A stretch of 35,246 bases of DNA, from contig JAAZYK010000006.1 in assembly GCA_014239685.1 (NCBI GenBank), positions 1 through 35,246 on the forward strand. Direction: 5' to 3'. Positions 1 to 9,488 of the stretch are shown in pieces. Below the pieces are notes generated by a model. It saw only the letters and a program-made list of their open reading frames with translations, did no database searches and had not been told where the DNA came from. Position 1 is the first letter of the stretch. The number at the start of each line of letters is the position of its first letter. This DNA comes from Dehalococcoidia bacterium (GTDB lineage: Bacteria > Chloroflexota > Dehalococcoidia > Lucifugimonadales > Lucifugimonadaceae). The translations under genes and the position numbers were made by a program.

Positions 1-2
1 GA

Positions 3-443
3 GGTTCGGGCGAGAAACGTACGATACCGCTGGTGGCGAAATACGCTGATGAGTGGAATGCCGTCAACGTTCCATTGAGTCTGTATCAGCACAAGGTGGA
101 CGTACTCGAGGCTGCATGTGCTACTCAGGATCGCGACCCGATGACGGTTCACCGCTCACGAATGTCGATGGCCCTCGTGGCCGACGATCAGTTGTCACTA
201 GACCGCATGACGAGATGGCACATGTCCATGAACGGCGCTACCGGTTCGCCTGCTGAGTACCGGAAGGACAAGTCCGAAAACAATAATTTCCTCGTCGGAC
301 TGACCAGTGAACTGGTTGACACCCTCGGACAATTCGCAGACATGGGCGTTGAAGAAGTTCAGTTTGAACACTTCAATTTCGGTTCCGATGAATGGCCGGA
401 ATACCTGGCCAGTGAGATCGCTCCAGTTGTAGCGGCCTTTTAG
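3..443 (+). CDS. LLM-class flavin-dependent (F420-type) oxidoreductase, C-terminal fragment; 5' end lies outside the window
   Basis: The frame is open from base 3: GSGEKRTIPLVAKYADEWN..., a typical luciferase-like/F420-dependent C-terminal motif; stop at 441-443. Confidence 0.8.
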   Translation, partial: GSGEKRTIPLVAKYADEWNAVNVPLSLYQHKVDVLEAACATQDRDPMTVHRSRMSMALVADDQLSLDRMTRWHMSMNGATGSPAEYRKDKSENNNFLVGLTSELVDTLGQFADMGVEEVQFEHFNFGSDEWPEYLASEIAPVVAAF

Positions 444-458
444 TAGCCCTTCATAAAC

Positions 459-632
459 CTATTCAAAATTAAAGGCGTCGGGAATTGCCGCAGGTCCCCC
501 AAACGCGAAAAAGATCAGGATGATGCCTAGATATACAGCAATCCAGGCGGCCCACTTGACCTTCTTGCGGTCATCAATGACCGCCGCAATGGTCCCGGGC
601 ACCAGAAACAACACTCCGATAATCAGAAGCAT
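459..632 (-). CDS. 57-aa small membrane protein
   Basis: Hand-translated MLLIIGVLFLVPGTIAAVIDDRKKVKWAAWIAVYLGIILIFFAFGGPAAIPDAFNFE*; two hydrophobic segments. Below the track's length cutoff. Confidence 0.5.
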   Translation of the reverse strand: MLLIIGVLFLVPGTIAAVIDDRKKVKWAAWIAVYLGIILIFFAFGGPAAIPDAFNFE

Positions 633-868
633 TTCATAATCCTCTTATCTGGCAGAATTAGCGACCCAATACGTTCCGTCAGGTCTGTAACCTCAATCTC
701 CATCGGCCCGTTCTCAATAGTCTCGCGGTGTGCAACCACTTGTCGACTTTCACTACTCGGCATTATGACGTCTTTCGCGGCAAGCACGATAAGGTAATGT
801 CCGCTTGGACTGACCCAACTCTCCAAATAGGACAAATCACATGCCAAGGTTTGACGGCAAAGTCGCAC
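623..868 (-). CDS. small hypothetical protein; possible internal start at 763
   Basis: 81-aa ORF whose end (ATGAAATGCTTCTGA) overlaps the start of the 57-aa membrane ORF; no recognised family. Confidence 0.25.
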   Translation of the reverse strand: MRLCRQTLACDLSYLESWVSPSGHYLIVLAAKDVIMPSSESRQVVAHRETIENGPMEIEVTDLTERIGSLILPDKRIMKCF

Positions 869-1620
869 TGATCACCGGGGCCGCTAGCGCGGTCGAAGGC
901 CAGCTCATGGGTTTTGGAGGATGCGCGGCCTGGCGGATACTGCGTGAGGGCGGACGCGTGATGATTGCCGATATCGCCGACGACCGGGGCGAGCAGGCCG
1001 TCGCTCAGATGCGGGACGAAGGACTGGACGCCACATACGTTCACTTGGACGTGACCAGAGAAGATCATTGGATCGCGGCGGTCAACATGTCGGTTGCCCG
1101 GTACGGACAATTGGACATCCTGATAAACGTCCCAGGAACGTCGGATCGCGGTTCGATCCTCAACACCGACGAAGACACATGGCAGACCGTTATGGACGTC
1201 TCAAGTCGGGGAATGTTCCTTGGCGCCAAATCTGTTGCACAAGCCATGCACGAATCGGGTGGCGGTGCAATTGTAAATGTGGCCTCTATGGCCGCCCGCT
1301 ACGGGGGACCGTATGGGGCTGCCTACTCATCGTCCCGGGCAGCAATCGTCGCGTTCGGGGGGTCGGCCGCTGTCCAGTTCGCCCCATTGGGCATCCGGGT
1401 GAATTCGGTGCTGCCGGGGTGGACTCATACTCCGTTCACCGACCAGCTTTTCAACGACGAAACAGCCAGTACGATCCGTATAAACAGGACACCACTCAAA
1501 CGATGGGGTGAACCCGAAGAGATCGCAGCCGGAATCCTTTTTTTATGCTCGGATGATGCCTCGTTCATTACCGGAACCGAGCTGGTGATTGATGGCGGAG
1601 TTACGGCCGCCCTGCAGTAG
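841..1620 (+). CDS. SDR family oxidoreductase (atypical motifs)
   Basis: Rossmann start KVALITGAAS..., GQLDILINVPG, VNVASMAARYGGPYGAAYSSSRAA, C-terminal ITGTELVIDGGV. Confidence 0.9.
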   Translation: MPRFDGKVALITGAASAVEGQLMGFGGCAAWRILREGGRVMIADIADDRGEQAVAQMRDEGLDATYVHLDVTREDHWIAAVNMSVARYGQLDILINVPGTSDRGSILNTDEDTWQTVMDVSSRGMFLGAKSVAQAMHESGGGAIVNVASMAARYGGPYGAAYSSSRAAIVAFGGSAAVQFAPLGIRVNSVLPGWTHTPFTDQLFNDETASTIRINRTPLKRWGEPEEIAAGILFLCSDDASFITGTELVIDGGVTAALQ

Positions 1621-1628
1621 TCTGGATT

Positions 1629-2117
1629 CTAATTAGAGGTCTTCAACACGCGTTCGAAGACCTCTAGGGTCTTCTCCGTAAACAGGTCCATATTCTCTGC
1701 CCGGTCGGATATACCCGTCTCCAATGTCTCCGTATGGGCTGATGGGCCGGCCACTGCTATGCATGTGTGCCCCGCATCATCGCCGTAGCTATTGCCGGTC
1801 GGTCCTGCGGCTCCAGTCTCAGCGAGTCCCCATGTGGTGCCGAGCCTCGTCCGTGCGGCGTCGGCGCAAAGCAAAGCGAACGGCTCACTGCTTGATCGCA
1901 CTCCTGGATGGTCGTTCAGATCGATCTGGGCAAACGCGTCCCGAGCAGCGCCCGTGTAAATCACCATGCCGCCCATGAAGTATGCAGATGCACCCGGAAC
2001 GGCCAGCAACGCGGCCGAAACCAGACCACCAGATGACGACTCAGAAACACCAACAGTCTCCCCACGACCCTTTAGCAGCGTGCTTATCGATTCCGCCAGC
2101 TCAGCTATTCGTGTCAT
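1629..2117 (-). CDS. CinA C-terminal-domain protein (nicotinamide-nucleotide amidohydrolase-like), stand-alone
   Basis: MTRIAELAESISTLLKGRGETVGVSESSSGGLVSAALLAVPGASAYFMGGMVIYT...GLAETGAAGPTG; matches the CinA_C pattern. Alternative start at 2138. Confidence 0.85.
   Translation of the reverse strand: MTRIAELAESISTLLKGRGETVGVSESSSGGLVSAALLAVPGASAYFMGGMVIYTGAARDAFAQIDLNDHPGVRSSSEPFALLCADAARTRLGTTWGLAETGAAGPTGNSYGDDAGHTCIAVAGPSAHTETLETGISDRAENMDLFTEKTLEVFERVLKTSN
1634..1666. terminator. Perfect 11-bp inverted repeat between convergent genes
   Basis: TAGAGGTCTTC (1634-1644) and GAAGACCTCTA (1656-1666); no strong T-tract. Confidence 0.5.
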
Positions 2118-2388
2118 ATCGTTCTCCCTGTCTGTCATGTGCCTGAGTCGTTGAAATTACAGAGCGAAACCAGATTCTATTGGCTTATTTGCGATTCTGC
2201 TGCTTGATACACGAGGGAGTACTTGACACCATCGGTAACGCATCATTCCTGCTGCAGAGGAATTGAAACGTCGTTATCCGATCACCACACAACCCCCAAT
2301 AAGACAATCTCTATCGTACAAAAAGTACCGCCCCGCACCAGAATCAGGATGCCGCCAACATAAGACGTTGAGCGACTCGTCGTAGACG

Positions 2389-2416
2389 TTACACGATCGA
2401 AAACTCGGATGTATGA
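2389..2416 (+). promoter_or_regulatory. Putative sigma70-type promoter for the first ThDP gene
   Basis: TTACAC (2389-2394), 16-nt spacer, TATGAT (2411-2416); AAGGAGA-like RBS then ATG at 2472. Confidence 0.45.
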
Positions 2417-2471
2417 TCCCGCAATACACCCAGTACAACCGAATAAAATCCTCACAAGGAGACATAAACCA

Positions 2472-4199
2472 ATGCCCACACGCCCAATAACAGCCAACGC
2501 ATCCCGGGTGATGGTGGAACAGCTAGTGGCTTCTGGCATCGATTACGTCTTCTACAATTCCGGTTCGCGAGAAGCCCGGTTTTTCGACTCACTTCACGCA
2601 AACCCAGACATCCAGGGCGTCCTCTCCCTTCACGAAGGAATCGTCACGGCCGCAGCCGGCGGTTACAGTCAGGTTAAGGGCGACCCAGCGGTCATGGTCG
2701 TCCACCTGGGAGCCGGCCTCGCACAATGCCTAGGCCAGCTCATAAATATTTGGTCTGCCAACCTTCCAGTCGTCGTGATCACGTTTGCCGGTGACACCGG
2801 TAGCTTCGCCGACCGAATATCGTTGGACCTTGGCCATTCCTTCGGTCCAACCTCCATCGCAGCCCCGTTCGTAAAAGCAAGTTGGGCGGTATACGAGCCT
2901 GAAGGCCTTCCACAGGCATTTGAGCGAGCAATTCGGGTAGCCAAAACGCCACCGTTCGGACCGGTACATCTCGCCATCTACGACCGTCTTCTCGAAGACG
3001 ATCTCGTTACGACAGGAATCATTGAAGGAGAAATTCCGGAAATCAGAGCCGGGTACCCGTCCGATGAAGATGTGCAATCTCTCACATCGGCACTAGAAGA
3101 AGCCGAGCGGCCGATGTTCTACATCGGTGACGGCATCTGGAAGAGCGGTGCTGAAAATAAACTCCTATCTCTGGCCGAGCACTATGGAGCCACCGTGGTT
3201 ACGGGCTTTGACGATGCCCGTGGCCTTCCGATCACACATCCCCTCCACTGCGGCCGGATCAATCTCGCCGTCGATAGTCTTAAACCTGATCAGATCTTCT
3301 GCTTTGGAATTCGCCACGGAGGGAATGGCAAGACCGACGATTTCGACGTGTTCTCAACTGCCGACCGGATTATGGCAGTTGGATCGGGAGTGGAAAATTT
3401 CCAGAACCTCCCAGGGCTGTCCCTTGAGGTACTTGCGGACGAGTTCAGGACACTGGAACGACTCGAAGAGTTCGCATCAAATAACGGACCAGCTTCGAAA
3501 TACGATAAACGCCGGGACAGTGCGCGCATACATTCCGCCAAACTTCGCGAAGAGCGACGTAAGGTGACCGGTTGGGCACCCCAAACGGAGGGCCAAGTTC
3601 GCCCACTGGTGTTACTTGACACTATGGACCAGGCTCTCGAAAACGTTGGAGGCGGCATCATAACTACGGAACAGTTCGCTGCTCCATTTGATTGCATTCC
3701 GGCTAAAGACGGTGGTGGAAACAATATCTACATCCGCCCCGCGGGCGGATCAGAGGGATATGGAATCGGCGCGGCAATCGGCGCAAAGTTAGCTGCCCCG
3801 GACACCCCGGTGATTGGGCTCGTCGGAGACGGATCAACCTTCTACCACGACTCCGGATTGTGGACCGCCGTTCACCACAACATACCTGTGTTGTATGTGA
3901 TCCCAAACAACGGCGCTTACGGCATCGTTGCGGGCGCATTTGGAGCCGCTGGTGAAGTGATGACTGACACCGGCGAATATGCCAGCGTAGCGCTTGAGGG
4001 AATAGATCCTGTCGTTATTGCAAGTGGGTTCGGGATGGACGGCGTAACTGTCGATGACGAGTCAAAAATCGCAGACGAGATCGCACGTGGACTGGACATC
4101 GTGATGAACGAGAAGCGTCCATACATCATCGACGTCAAACTCCCGCTCGGCCTCCCACAGGGCGGCACACCTGCAGAAGTCTGGAAGTTCGCCGAATAA
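2472..4199 (+). CDS. Thiamine-diphosphate-dependent enzyme (acetolactate synthase/benzoylformate decarboxylase-like), paralog A
   Basis: Catalytic-Glu motif LHEGIVTAAAGGYSQ; ThDP motif GDGSTFY...NN; 575 aa from the RBS-preceded ATG at 2472. The track start at 2409 overlaps the putative -10 box. Confidence 0.9.
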   Translation: MPTRPITANASRVMVEQLVASGIDYVFYNSGSREARFFDSLHANPDIQGVLSLHEGIVTAAAGGYSQVKGDPAVMVVHLGAGLAQCLGQLINIWSANLPVVVITFAGDTGSFADRISLDLGHSFGPTSIAAPFVKASWAVYEPEGLPQAFERAIRVAKTPPFGPVHLAIYDRLLEDDLVTTGIIEGEIPEIRAGYPSDEDVQSLTSALEEAERPMFYIGDGIWKSGAENKLLSLAEHYGATVVTGFDDARGLPITHPLHCGRINLAVDSLKPDQIFCFGIRHGGNGKTDDFDVFSTADRIMAVGSGVENFQNLPGLSLEVLADEFRTLERLEEFASNNGPASKYDKRRDSARIHSAKLREERRKVTGWAPQTEGQVRPLVLLDTMDQALENVGGGIITTEQFAAPFDCIPAKDGGGNNIYIRPAGGSEGYGIGAAIGAKLAAPDTPVIGLVGDGSTFYHDSGLWTAVHHNIPVLYVIPNNGAYGIVAGAFGAAGEVMTDTGEYASVALEGIDPVVIASGFGMDGVTVDDESKIADEIARGLDIVMNEKRPYIIDVKLPLGLPQGGTPAEVWKFAE

Positions 4200-4264
4200 A
4201 TTGAAGCGGGTTCCTAAGACACTTTTACCAGAAAAACCTATCAAAAAAGGACGACTTGATTCAG

Positions 4265-5995
4265 ATGTCAATTCACCCGATCACTGCCAACGCGTCTCAG
4301 ATTATGGTCGAACAGTTGGTCGCATCCGGCATTGATTACGTGTTCTACAACTCCGGATCACGCGAAGCGCGGTTCTTCGACTCTCTCCATGCCAACCCTG
4401 ACATCCAAGGCGTCCTTGCACTTCATGAAGGAATCGTCACGTCAGCCGCCGGTGGGTACAGTCAGGTCAAGGGCGATCCCGCGGTAATGGTCGTTCACCT
4501 AGGAGCCGGGTTGGCACAGTGCCTCGGGCAACTCATCAACGTGTGGTCTGCAAGTCTCCCAGTGGTCGTCATAACTTTTGCGGGCGATACCGGCAGTTTC
4601 GCTGATCGTGTCTCATTGGACCTTAGCCATACATTTGGACCGACATCTATCGCTGCACCGTTTGTAAAAGCGAGCTGGGCGGTTATTGAACCAGAGGGAT
4701 TACCACAGGCATTAAAGCGAGCGATACGGGTAGCAAAGACGCCACCGTTCGGCCCGGTACATCTCGCCATTTACGACCGTCTTCTTGAAGATGATCTGGT
4801 TACGACGCACATCATCGATGGCGAAATCCAAGAACTACGAGCCGGGTACCCATCCGACCATGATGTAGAGACGATTTCATCAGCTCTGGATGCCGCCGAA
4901 CGACCAATGTTTTATATCGGAGATGGAGTCTGGAAAAGTAACGCCGAAAACAAACTAATTGCTTTGGCCGAGCACTACGGCGCCGCGGTAACGACCATAC
5001 CGTTCGCCGATGCCCGAGGTGTCCCCGTCGCTCACCAACTGCATTGCGGAAGGATTGATACGGCCGCCGAGAGCATTAAACCAGATCAGATTTTTTGTTT
5101 CGGGGTACGACATGGAGGAAATGGAAAAGCCGATGACTTCGACTCATTAGCAACAGCAAGCAACATCATTGCAGTCGGTTCAGGAGTCGCTAACTTTCAG
5201 AACCTCCCCGATTTAACGCTCGAAGTCCTGGCTGATGAAGCAAGAACCATTGATCGGTTACTCGAAATTGCCGAAAAAACGTTCCCTGCTTCGAAGTATG
5301 ACGCGCGACGCACTGTTGCGGAGGCTCACTCAACAGCCCTCAGAGAACAGAGACGTAAAGTCACTGGATGGGCGCCAAAACAAACAGGGCAAGTTCGACC
5401 ATTAGTACTGCTTGACACCCTCGACGAAGAACTCGAACTTGTCGGCGGAGGTGTAATGACGTTCGAATCTCCGTCGACTTCGTTTGATTGCGTTCAGTCC
5501 AAAGAAGGCGGAGGAAACAATATCTATATTCGTTCCGCCGGTGGGTCGGAAGGCTATGGAATCGGCGCTGCAATAGGCGCCAAGTTGGCAGCGCCGGATA
5601 CGCCCGTAGTAGGCCTTGTCGGAGACGGGTCTACCTTTTACGCAGACTCTGGTCTTTGGACCGCAGTACACCACCGAATCCCGGTGCTCTACGTAATCCC
5701 AAACAACGGTTCATACGGCGTCGTGGCCGGAGCTTTTGGTCGGGAGGGAGAGGTGATGAGTGACACCGGTCAATATGCCAGTGTTGCCCTTGAAGGAATA
5801 GATCCTGTAGCAATAGCAGGAGGCTTCGGTATGGACGGTATCGTAGTCGACGAAGAGTCTGAACTTCAGGATGCAATCAAACACGGTTTGGACGTCGTTA
5901 TGAACGAACAAAAGCCGTACTTAATCGATGTCAAACTTCCACTCGGACTACCTGAAGGTGGAACCCCTGCAGAAGTCTGGAAGTTCGCCGGTTAA
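4265..5995 (+). CDS. Thiamine-diphosphate-dependent enzyme, paralog B (tandem duplicate)
   Basis: Near-collinear with paralog A along the whole length (576 aa); LHEGIVTSAAGGYSQ and GDGSTFY...NN retained. Confidence 0.9.
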   Translation: MSIHPITANASQIMVEQLVASGIDYVFYNSGSREARFFDSLHANPDIQGVLALHEGIVTSAAGGYSQVKGDPAVMVVHLGAGLAQCLGQLINVWSASLPVVVITFAGDTGSFADRVSLDLSHTFGPTSIAAPFVKASWAVIEPEGLPQALKRAIRVAKTPPFGPVHLAIYDRLLEDDLVTTHIIDGEIQELRAGYPSDHDVETISSALDAAERPMFYIGDGVWKSNAENKLIALAEHYGAAVTTIPFADARGVPVAHQLHCGRIDTAAESIKPDQIFCFGVRHGGNGKADDFDSLATASNIIAVGSGVANFQNLPDLTLEVLADEARTIDRLLEIAEKTFPASKYDARRTVAEAHSTALREQRRKVTGWAPKQTGQVRPLVLLDTLDEELELVGGGVMTFESPSTSFDCVQSKEGGGNNIYIRSAGGSEGYGIGAAIGAKLAAPDTPVVGLVGDGSTFYADSGLWTAVHHRIPVLYVIPNNGSYGVVAGAFGREGEVMSDTGQYASVALEGIDPVAIAGGFGMDGIVVDEESELQDAIKHGLDVVMNEQKPYLIDVKLPLGLPEGGTPAEVWKFAG

Positions 5996-6065
5996 CCCTC
6001 CGGATGTCCGATCAAACGAGCTCAGAGTAATTCCGGTGGTCTGCGATGATGCAGGCTCCACGTGA

Positions 6066-7505
6066 GTGTGCCAGTATTGCGTGGGCCAACTCCGATTCAC
6101 CGCCAACACCTCTTCTGTCTGGATTCCTAAGATCAAGTTTTTCCATAGAAATCAAACGCCGGCCGAATCAGACTCGCCCGGGCGAGGAAAAATTTTCTAC
6201 GGATGGTGGATCGTTGGAGCGGCGGCCATCACAAATGGTACCGGTGGGGCGCTCCAGTGGCAGGGCTTCACGGTCCTGTTTCTTCCTGTAAGCGAAAGTC
6301 TAGGCCTCGGGTTGGGAGCAACGGCCCTTGCCTTTGGCCTGGCACGTGCCGAGAACGGCGTTATCGGGCCAATATCAGGGTGGTTGATCGATAAATACGG
6401 CGTCCGACCGCTCATGTTCGCTGGCACATTCATCGTCGGAATCGGCTATCTGCTGTTGTCCCGGGCAGACAACTTCATTGCCTTTCTGGTGGTTTACATA
6501 TTCGTAATTTCTATCGGCGCGTCGACCAGCTTCATGCAGGCGACAACAGCAGGCATCAACTCGTGGTTTATCCGTAAACGAGGTCTTGCGATGTCTGTCA
6601 ACGCCGCTGCATTTCGGCTTGGTGGCGCAGCGATGGTGCCAATCCTTTCCATCTTCGTTCTGAAGTACGGTTGGCAAAACGCATCGATCGGCATCGGGCT
6701 GATGATGATCTTCCTTGTAATGCCGATGGCGCTTTTCTTTCGGCGTTCTCCCGAGGCCTACGGCCTCAATCCGGATGGTGACCCGACCCCACATGAAGAT
6801 TCATTGTCAACAGACGGGGACAGCGCAGCGCCGATCGCAACTTACGATAGTTGGACCACAAAGCAAGCGTTGAGGACTCGTGCCTTCTGGATCCTATCGA
6901 TCGGCACTATGCTCCGTATCGCGGCCCACGGAACTATCTTCGTCCATCTCATCGCCATCCTTGACTGGAAGGACATAGACCGACAGGTCGCTGCGAACAT
7001 GGTCGGTGGCCTGGCCCTAGTAGCCGTCCCACTGATTCTATTGGCCGGGTACTACGGGGACCGAATCGGGCGGACTAAGATCTTGTCTCTGGGCTACGCC
7101 ATGTCCGCGATCAGCCTATTTATTGTCGTGTTCACCGAAGGTACCCTTCCGCTCTTCCTCGCTCTATTGCTATTCACCGGGTCAGAAGCGGGAAGCGCGC
7201 TAAATTGGGCGCTGGTAGGCGATATGTTCGGTCGCAAAAGTTTCGCGACTATCCGCGGCATGATGGCTCCGCTTTACAACAGTGTGCTAATGGTCGGGCC
7301 CGTTGCCGCCGGCTTCGTTTTCGACTGGACCGGCACCTACACACCTGTCCTGATCACGGGAGGCGTGCTCATGCTCGCAGCGGCCGTGGTGTTCCTCCGG
7401 CTTGAAGCGCCCACCTTGTCCCCTGTACCTCAGTCAACCGAATCTAGTCCGTCCGCCATGGGTTCCGATACGTCAATCTCGACCAGACCTACGGCGGACG
7501 ACTAA
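6066..7505 (+). CDS. MFS transporter (monocarboxylate/oxalate-formate antiporter-like)
   Basis: KIFYGWWIVGAAAITNGTG..., about 12 hydrophobic segments, GWLIDKYGVRPLMFAG loop. Exact start uncertain. Confidence 0.85.
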   Translation: MCQYCVGQLRFTANTSSVWIPKIKFFHRNQTPAESDSPGRGKIFYGWWIVGAAAITNGTGGALQWQGFTVLFLPVSESLGLGLGATALAFGLARAENGVIGPISGWLIDKYGVRPLMFAGTFIVGIGYLLLSRADNFIAFLVVYIFVISIGASTSFMQATTAGINSWFIRKRGLAMSVNAAAFRLGGAAMVPILSIFVLKYGWQNASIGIGLMMIFLVMPMALFFRRSPEAYGLNPDGDPTPHEDSLSTDGDSAAPIATYDSWTTKQALRTRAFWILSIGTMLRIAAHGTIFVHLIAILDWKDIDRQVAANMVGGLALVAVPLILLAGYYGDRIGRTKILSLGYAMSAISLFIVVFTEGTLPLFLALLLFTGSEAGSALNWALVGDMFGRKSFATIRGMMAPLYNSVLMVGPVAAGFVFDWTGTYTPVLITGGVLMLAAAVVFLRLEAPTLSPVPQSTESSPSAMGSDTSISTRPTADD

Positions 7506-7608
7506 CGGTGTGAGTCTCGTCGACCTAGAGATAGACCCGTTTCATCATTGTCAGGTTGACCGTTGCCGGGGAGTCCAACAGGCCGTTACCACCGAGTTCA
7601 CAGGAGAA

Positions 7609-8505
7609 TTACCAAGCGTCTCCGCTGCCGTAGTCACGCGGTAGCCAAGTCCCAAGCTCCACCAGGGATAGAAACTCCGCCACAAGTTGGTTGAAGACCA
7701 TCGGTTCCTCGATATTGACAGCGTGCCCAGTCTGCGGAACAACCGCCAGCCCAGCCGTAGGAACTGTCCTCTTAAGAAACAAACCGGGCTCAAGACAGGG
7801 TTCATCCTCGTCGCCGTTTATGACAAACATAGGTATGTGTAGATTTTTAAGATCCGACTCCCATGTGTAGATGGAAGGTCTGGTCCCCTGGAATCCACGG
7901 AACGTGTTAGCGGAACCTTTCGCCGAGTGCGACAGGAAGAGCTCTTCAAACAGCGCATACCCAAGAGGGTCTTTGAACCTGAAACGTGCCCGGGTGTCTC
8001 CGGTGCTGTATGAGCGCATTGCCTCCATACCACCAGATTCCATCAGATCTGCGTATTTGGAGGAGTTTTGATGGAACTTTGCAACATCCTCGGATCCGCT
8101 ACCCGCGCCGGCAACGATCAAGGAACTACACATCTCAGGGTGCGTTAGTCCAAAACCAATGGTGGTGTATGCACCCATCGACAACCCACCGATATGGGCT
8201 TTCTCGATGCTGAGATGGTCCAGAAGTCCCTTTAGGTCTGCCACCTGTTGCTTGTGGTTGTAGACATCAGGGTTTTCCGGAACATCCGAAGGCGTGTAGC
8301 CACGAGCGTTGTACACAATCACCCGGTACTTACGTGCGAAGTAATTGACCTGTTGATCCCAGTTTTCCATGCTTCCGGCGAACTCGTGAGCCAACACAAG
8401 TGGATACCCAGACCCTGTTTCCCGGTAAGCCAGATTCACGCCGTTTATATCTACAAAGTCCACGCCTGTCGCCTCCATGTTCCACGTCATTTTCGACCCG
8501 ACCAC
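7609..8505 (-). CDS. alpha/beta-fold hydrolase
   Basis: Nucleophile elbow GGLSMG, MFVINGDEDEPC, catalytic TGHAVNIEEP. Alternative start at 8490. Confidence 0.9.
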   Translation of the reverse strand: MVGSKMTWNMEATGVDFVDINGVNLAYRETGSGYPLVLAHEFAGSMENWDQQVNYFARKYRVIVYNARGYTPSDVPENPDVYNHKQQVADLKGLLDHLSIEKAHIGGLSMGAYTTIGFGLTHPEMCSSLIVAGAGSGSEDVAKFHQNSSKYADLMESGGMEAMRSYSTGDTRARFRFKDPLGYALFEELFLSHSAKGSANTFRGFQGTRPSIYTWESDLKNLHIPMFVINGDEDEPCLEPGLFLKRTVPTAGLAVVPQTGHAVNIEEPMVFNQLVAEFLSLVELGTWLPRDYGSGDAW

Positions 8506-8546
8506 GCGCCCACAATGGCTCTCGCAATATGTCTTATCGAATTGGG

Positions 8547-9311
8547 CTATCCGGCCACCCAGCCGCCATCTACGAGAAGATGATGCCCTACCACCCCTGA
8601 AGCCGCTGGACTCGCAAGGTACACGAATGCACCCGCAATGTCGCCGGGGTCAAGCCTCCGTCCGAGGGGTGACCGGTGCGCCACCTGGGCCTCTATGTGG
8701 TCAGGCGTATCAGCGACGAGCTCCGTCTCGACAGGTCCAGGACCCACGGCGTTCACGTTGATGCCGTACTCAATCCATTCCACCGCCAAAGCCCTGGTCA
8801 TCGCCACCACACCGCCCTTGCTCGCCGTGTATGCCGCATTCCAGACACGTGCCGACTCTGCTACCTGCGAACCGGTATTGATGATCCGTCCACCCCCATG
8901 ATCCTTCATATAGCGAGCGGCGGCCTGGGCGCAGAAGAACATTCCTCGCAAATTCACGCCCAGTACCCGATCCCAATCTTCTTCGGTCTGTTCCATTGCA
9001 GGCTTACGGACCGCGATCCCGGCGTTGTTGACAAGGATATCGAACCCGCCCATATCCGCCGCAGCCTTCTGGAACACTTCGGCAATAACGGATGTGTGCG
9101 TCACATCGAAACCGTACCCGAACGCCGTCCCACCTCGAGATCGGATCTCTTCACACACTGAAACGATCTGAGATTCCTTGGAAGGTACGTCCGTGACAGA
9201 TACCGTCGCCCCGGCCGAGGCCATGGCCAACGCGATCGCGTGCCCGATGCCCTGCGCCGCCCCTGTCACCAGAGCGCTCTTGCCGTCCAACCTGAACATC
9301 TCGGTCTGCAT
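8547..9311 (-). CDS. SDR family oxidoreductase, canonical
   Basis: TGAAQGIGHAIA, NNAG, INTGSQ, YTASK, VDGGW. ATG at 9311 (MQTEMFRLDGKSALVTG). Confidence 0.92.
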   Translation of the reverse strand: MQTEMFRLDGKSALVTGAAQGIGHAIALAMASAGATVSVTDVPSKESQIVSVCEEIRSRGGTAFGYGFDVTHTSVIAEVFQKAAADMGGFDILVNNAGIAVRKPAMEQTEEDWDRVLGVNLRGMFFCAQAAARYMKDHGGGRIINTGSQVAESARVWNAAYTASKGGVVAMTRALAVEWIEYGINVNAVGPGPVETELVADTPDHIEAQVAHRSPLGRRLDPGDIAGAFVYLASPAASGVVGHHLLVDGGWVAG

Positions 9312-9488
9312 TCGACATCTCCATGACTCAATAATCGGAACCCCGTACCGGGCGATGAGAAGAGTTTCGCAGGTAATACACCACAAAGTAACAAGTCGTA
9401 AACGCACTCCCCCGGTGCAGACACATCTCATCGCTCGTACAATGCGGCCATCTGGTCAAACACCGGTGACAGGCAGTGGGAGGTTACT

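Noticed and set aside
6375-6794. 139-aa minus-strand ORF opposite the first MFS gene
   Set aside because: Antisense shadow ORF of a clear MFS coding frame.
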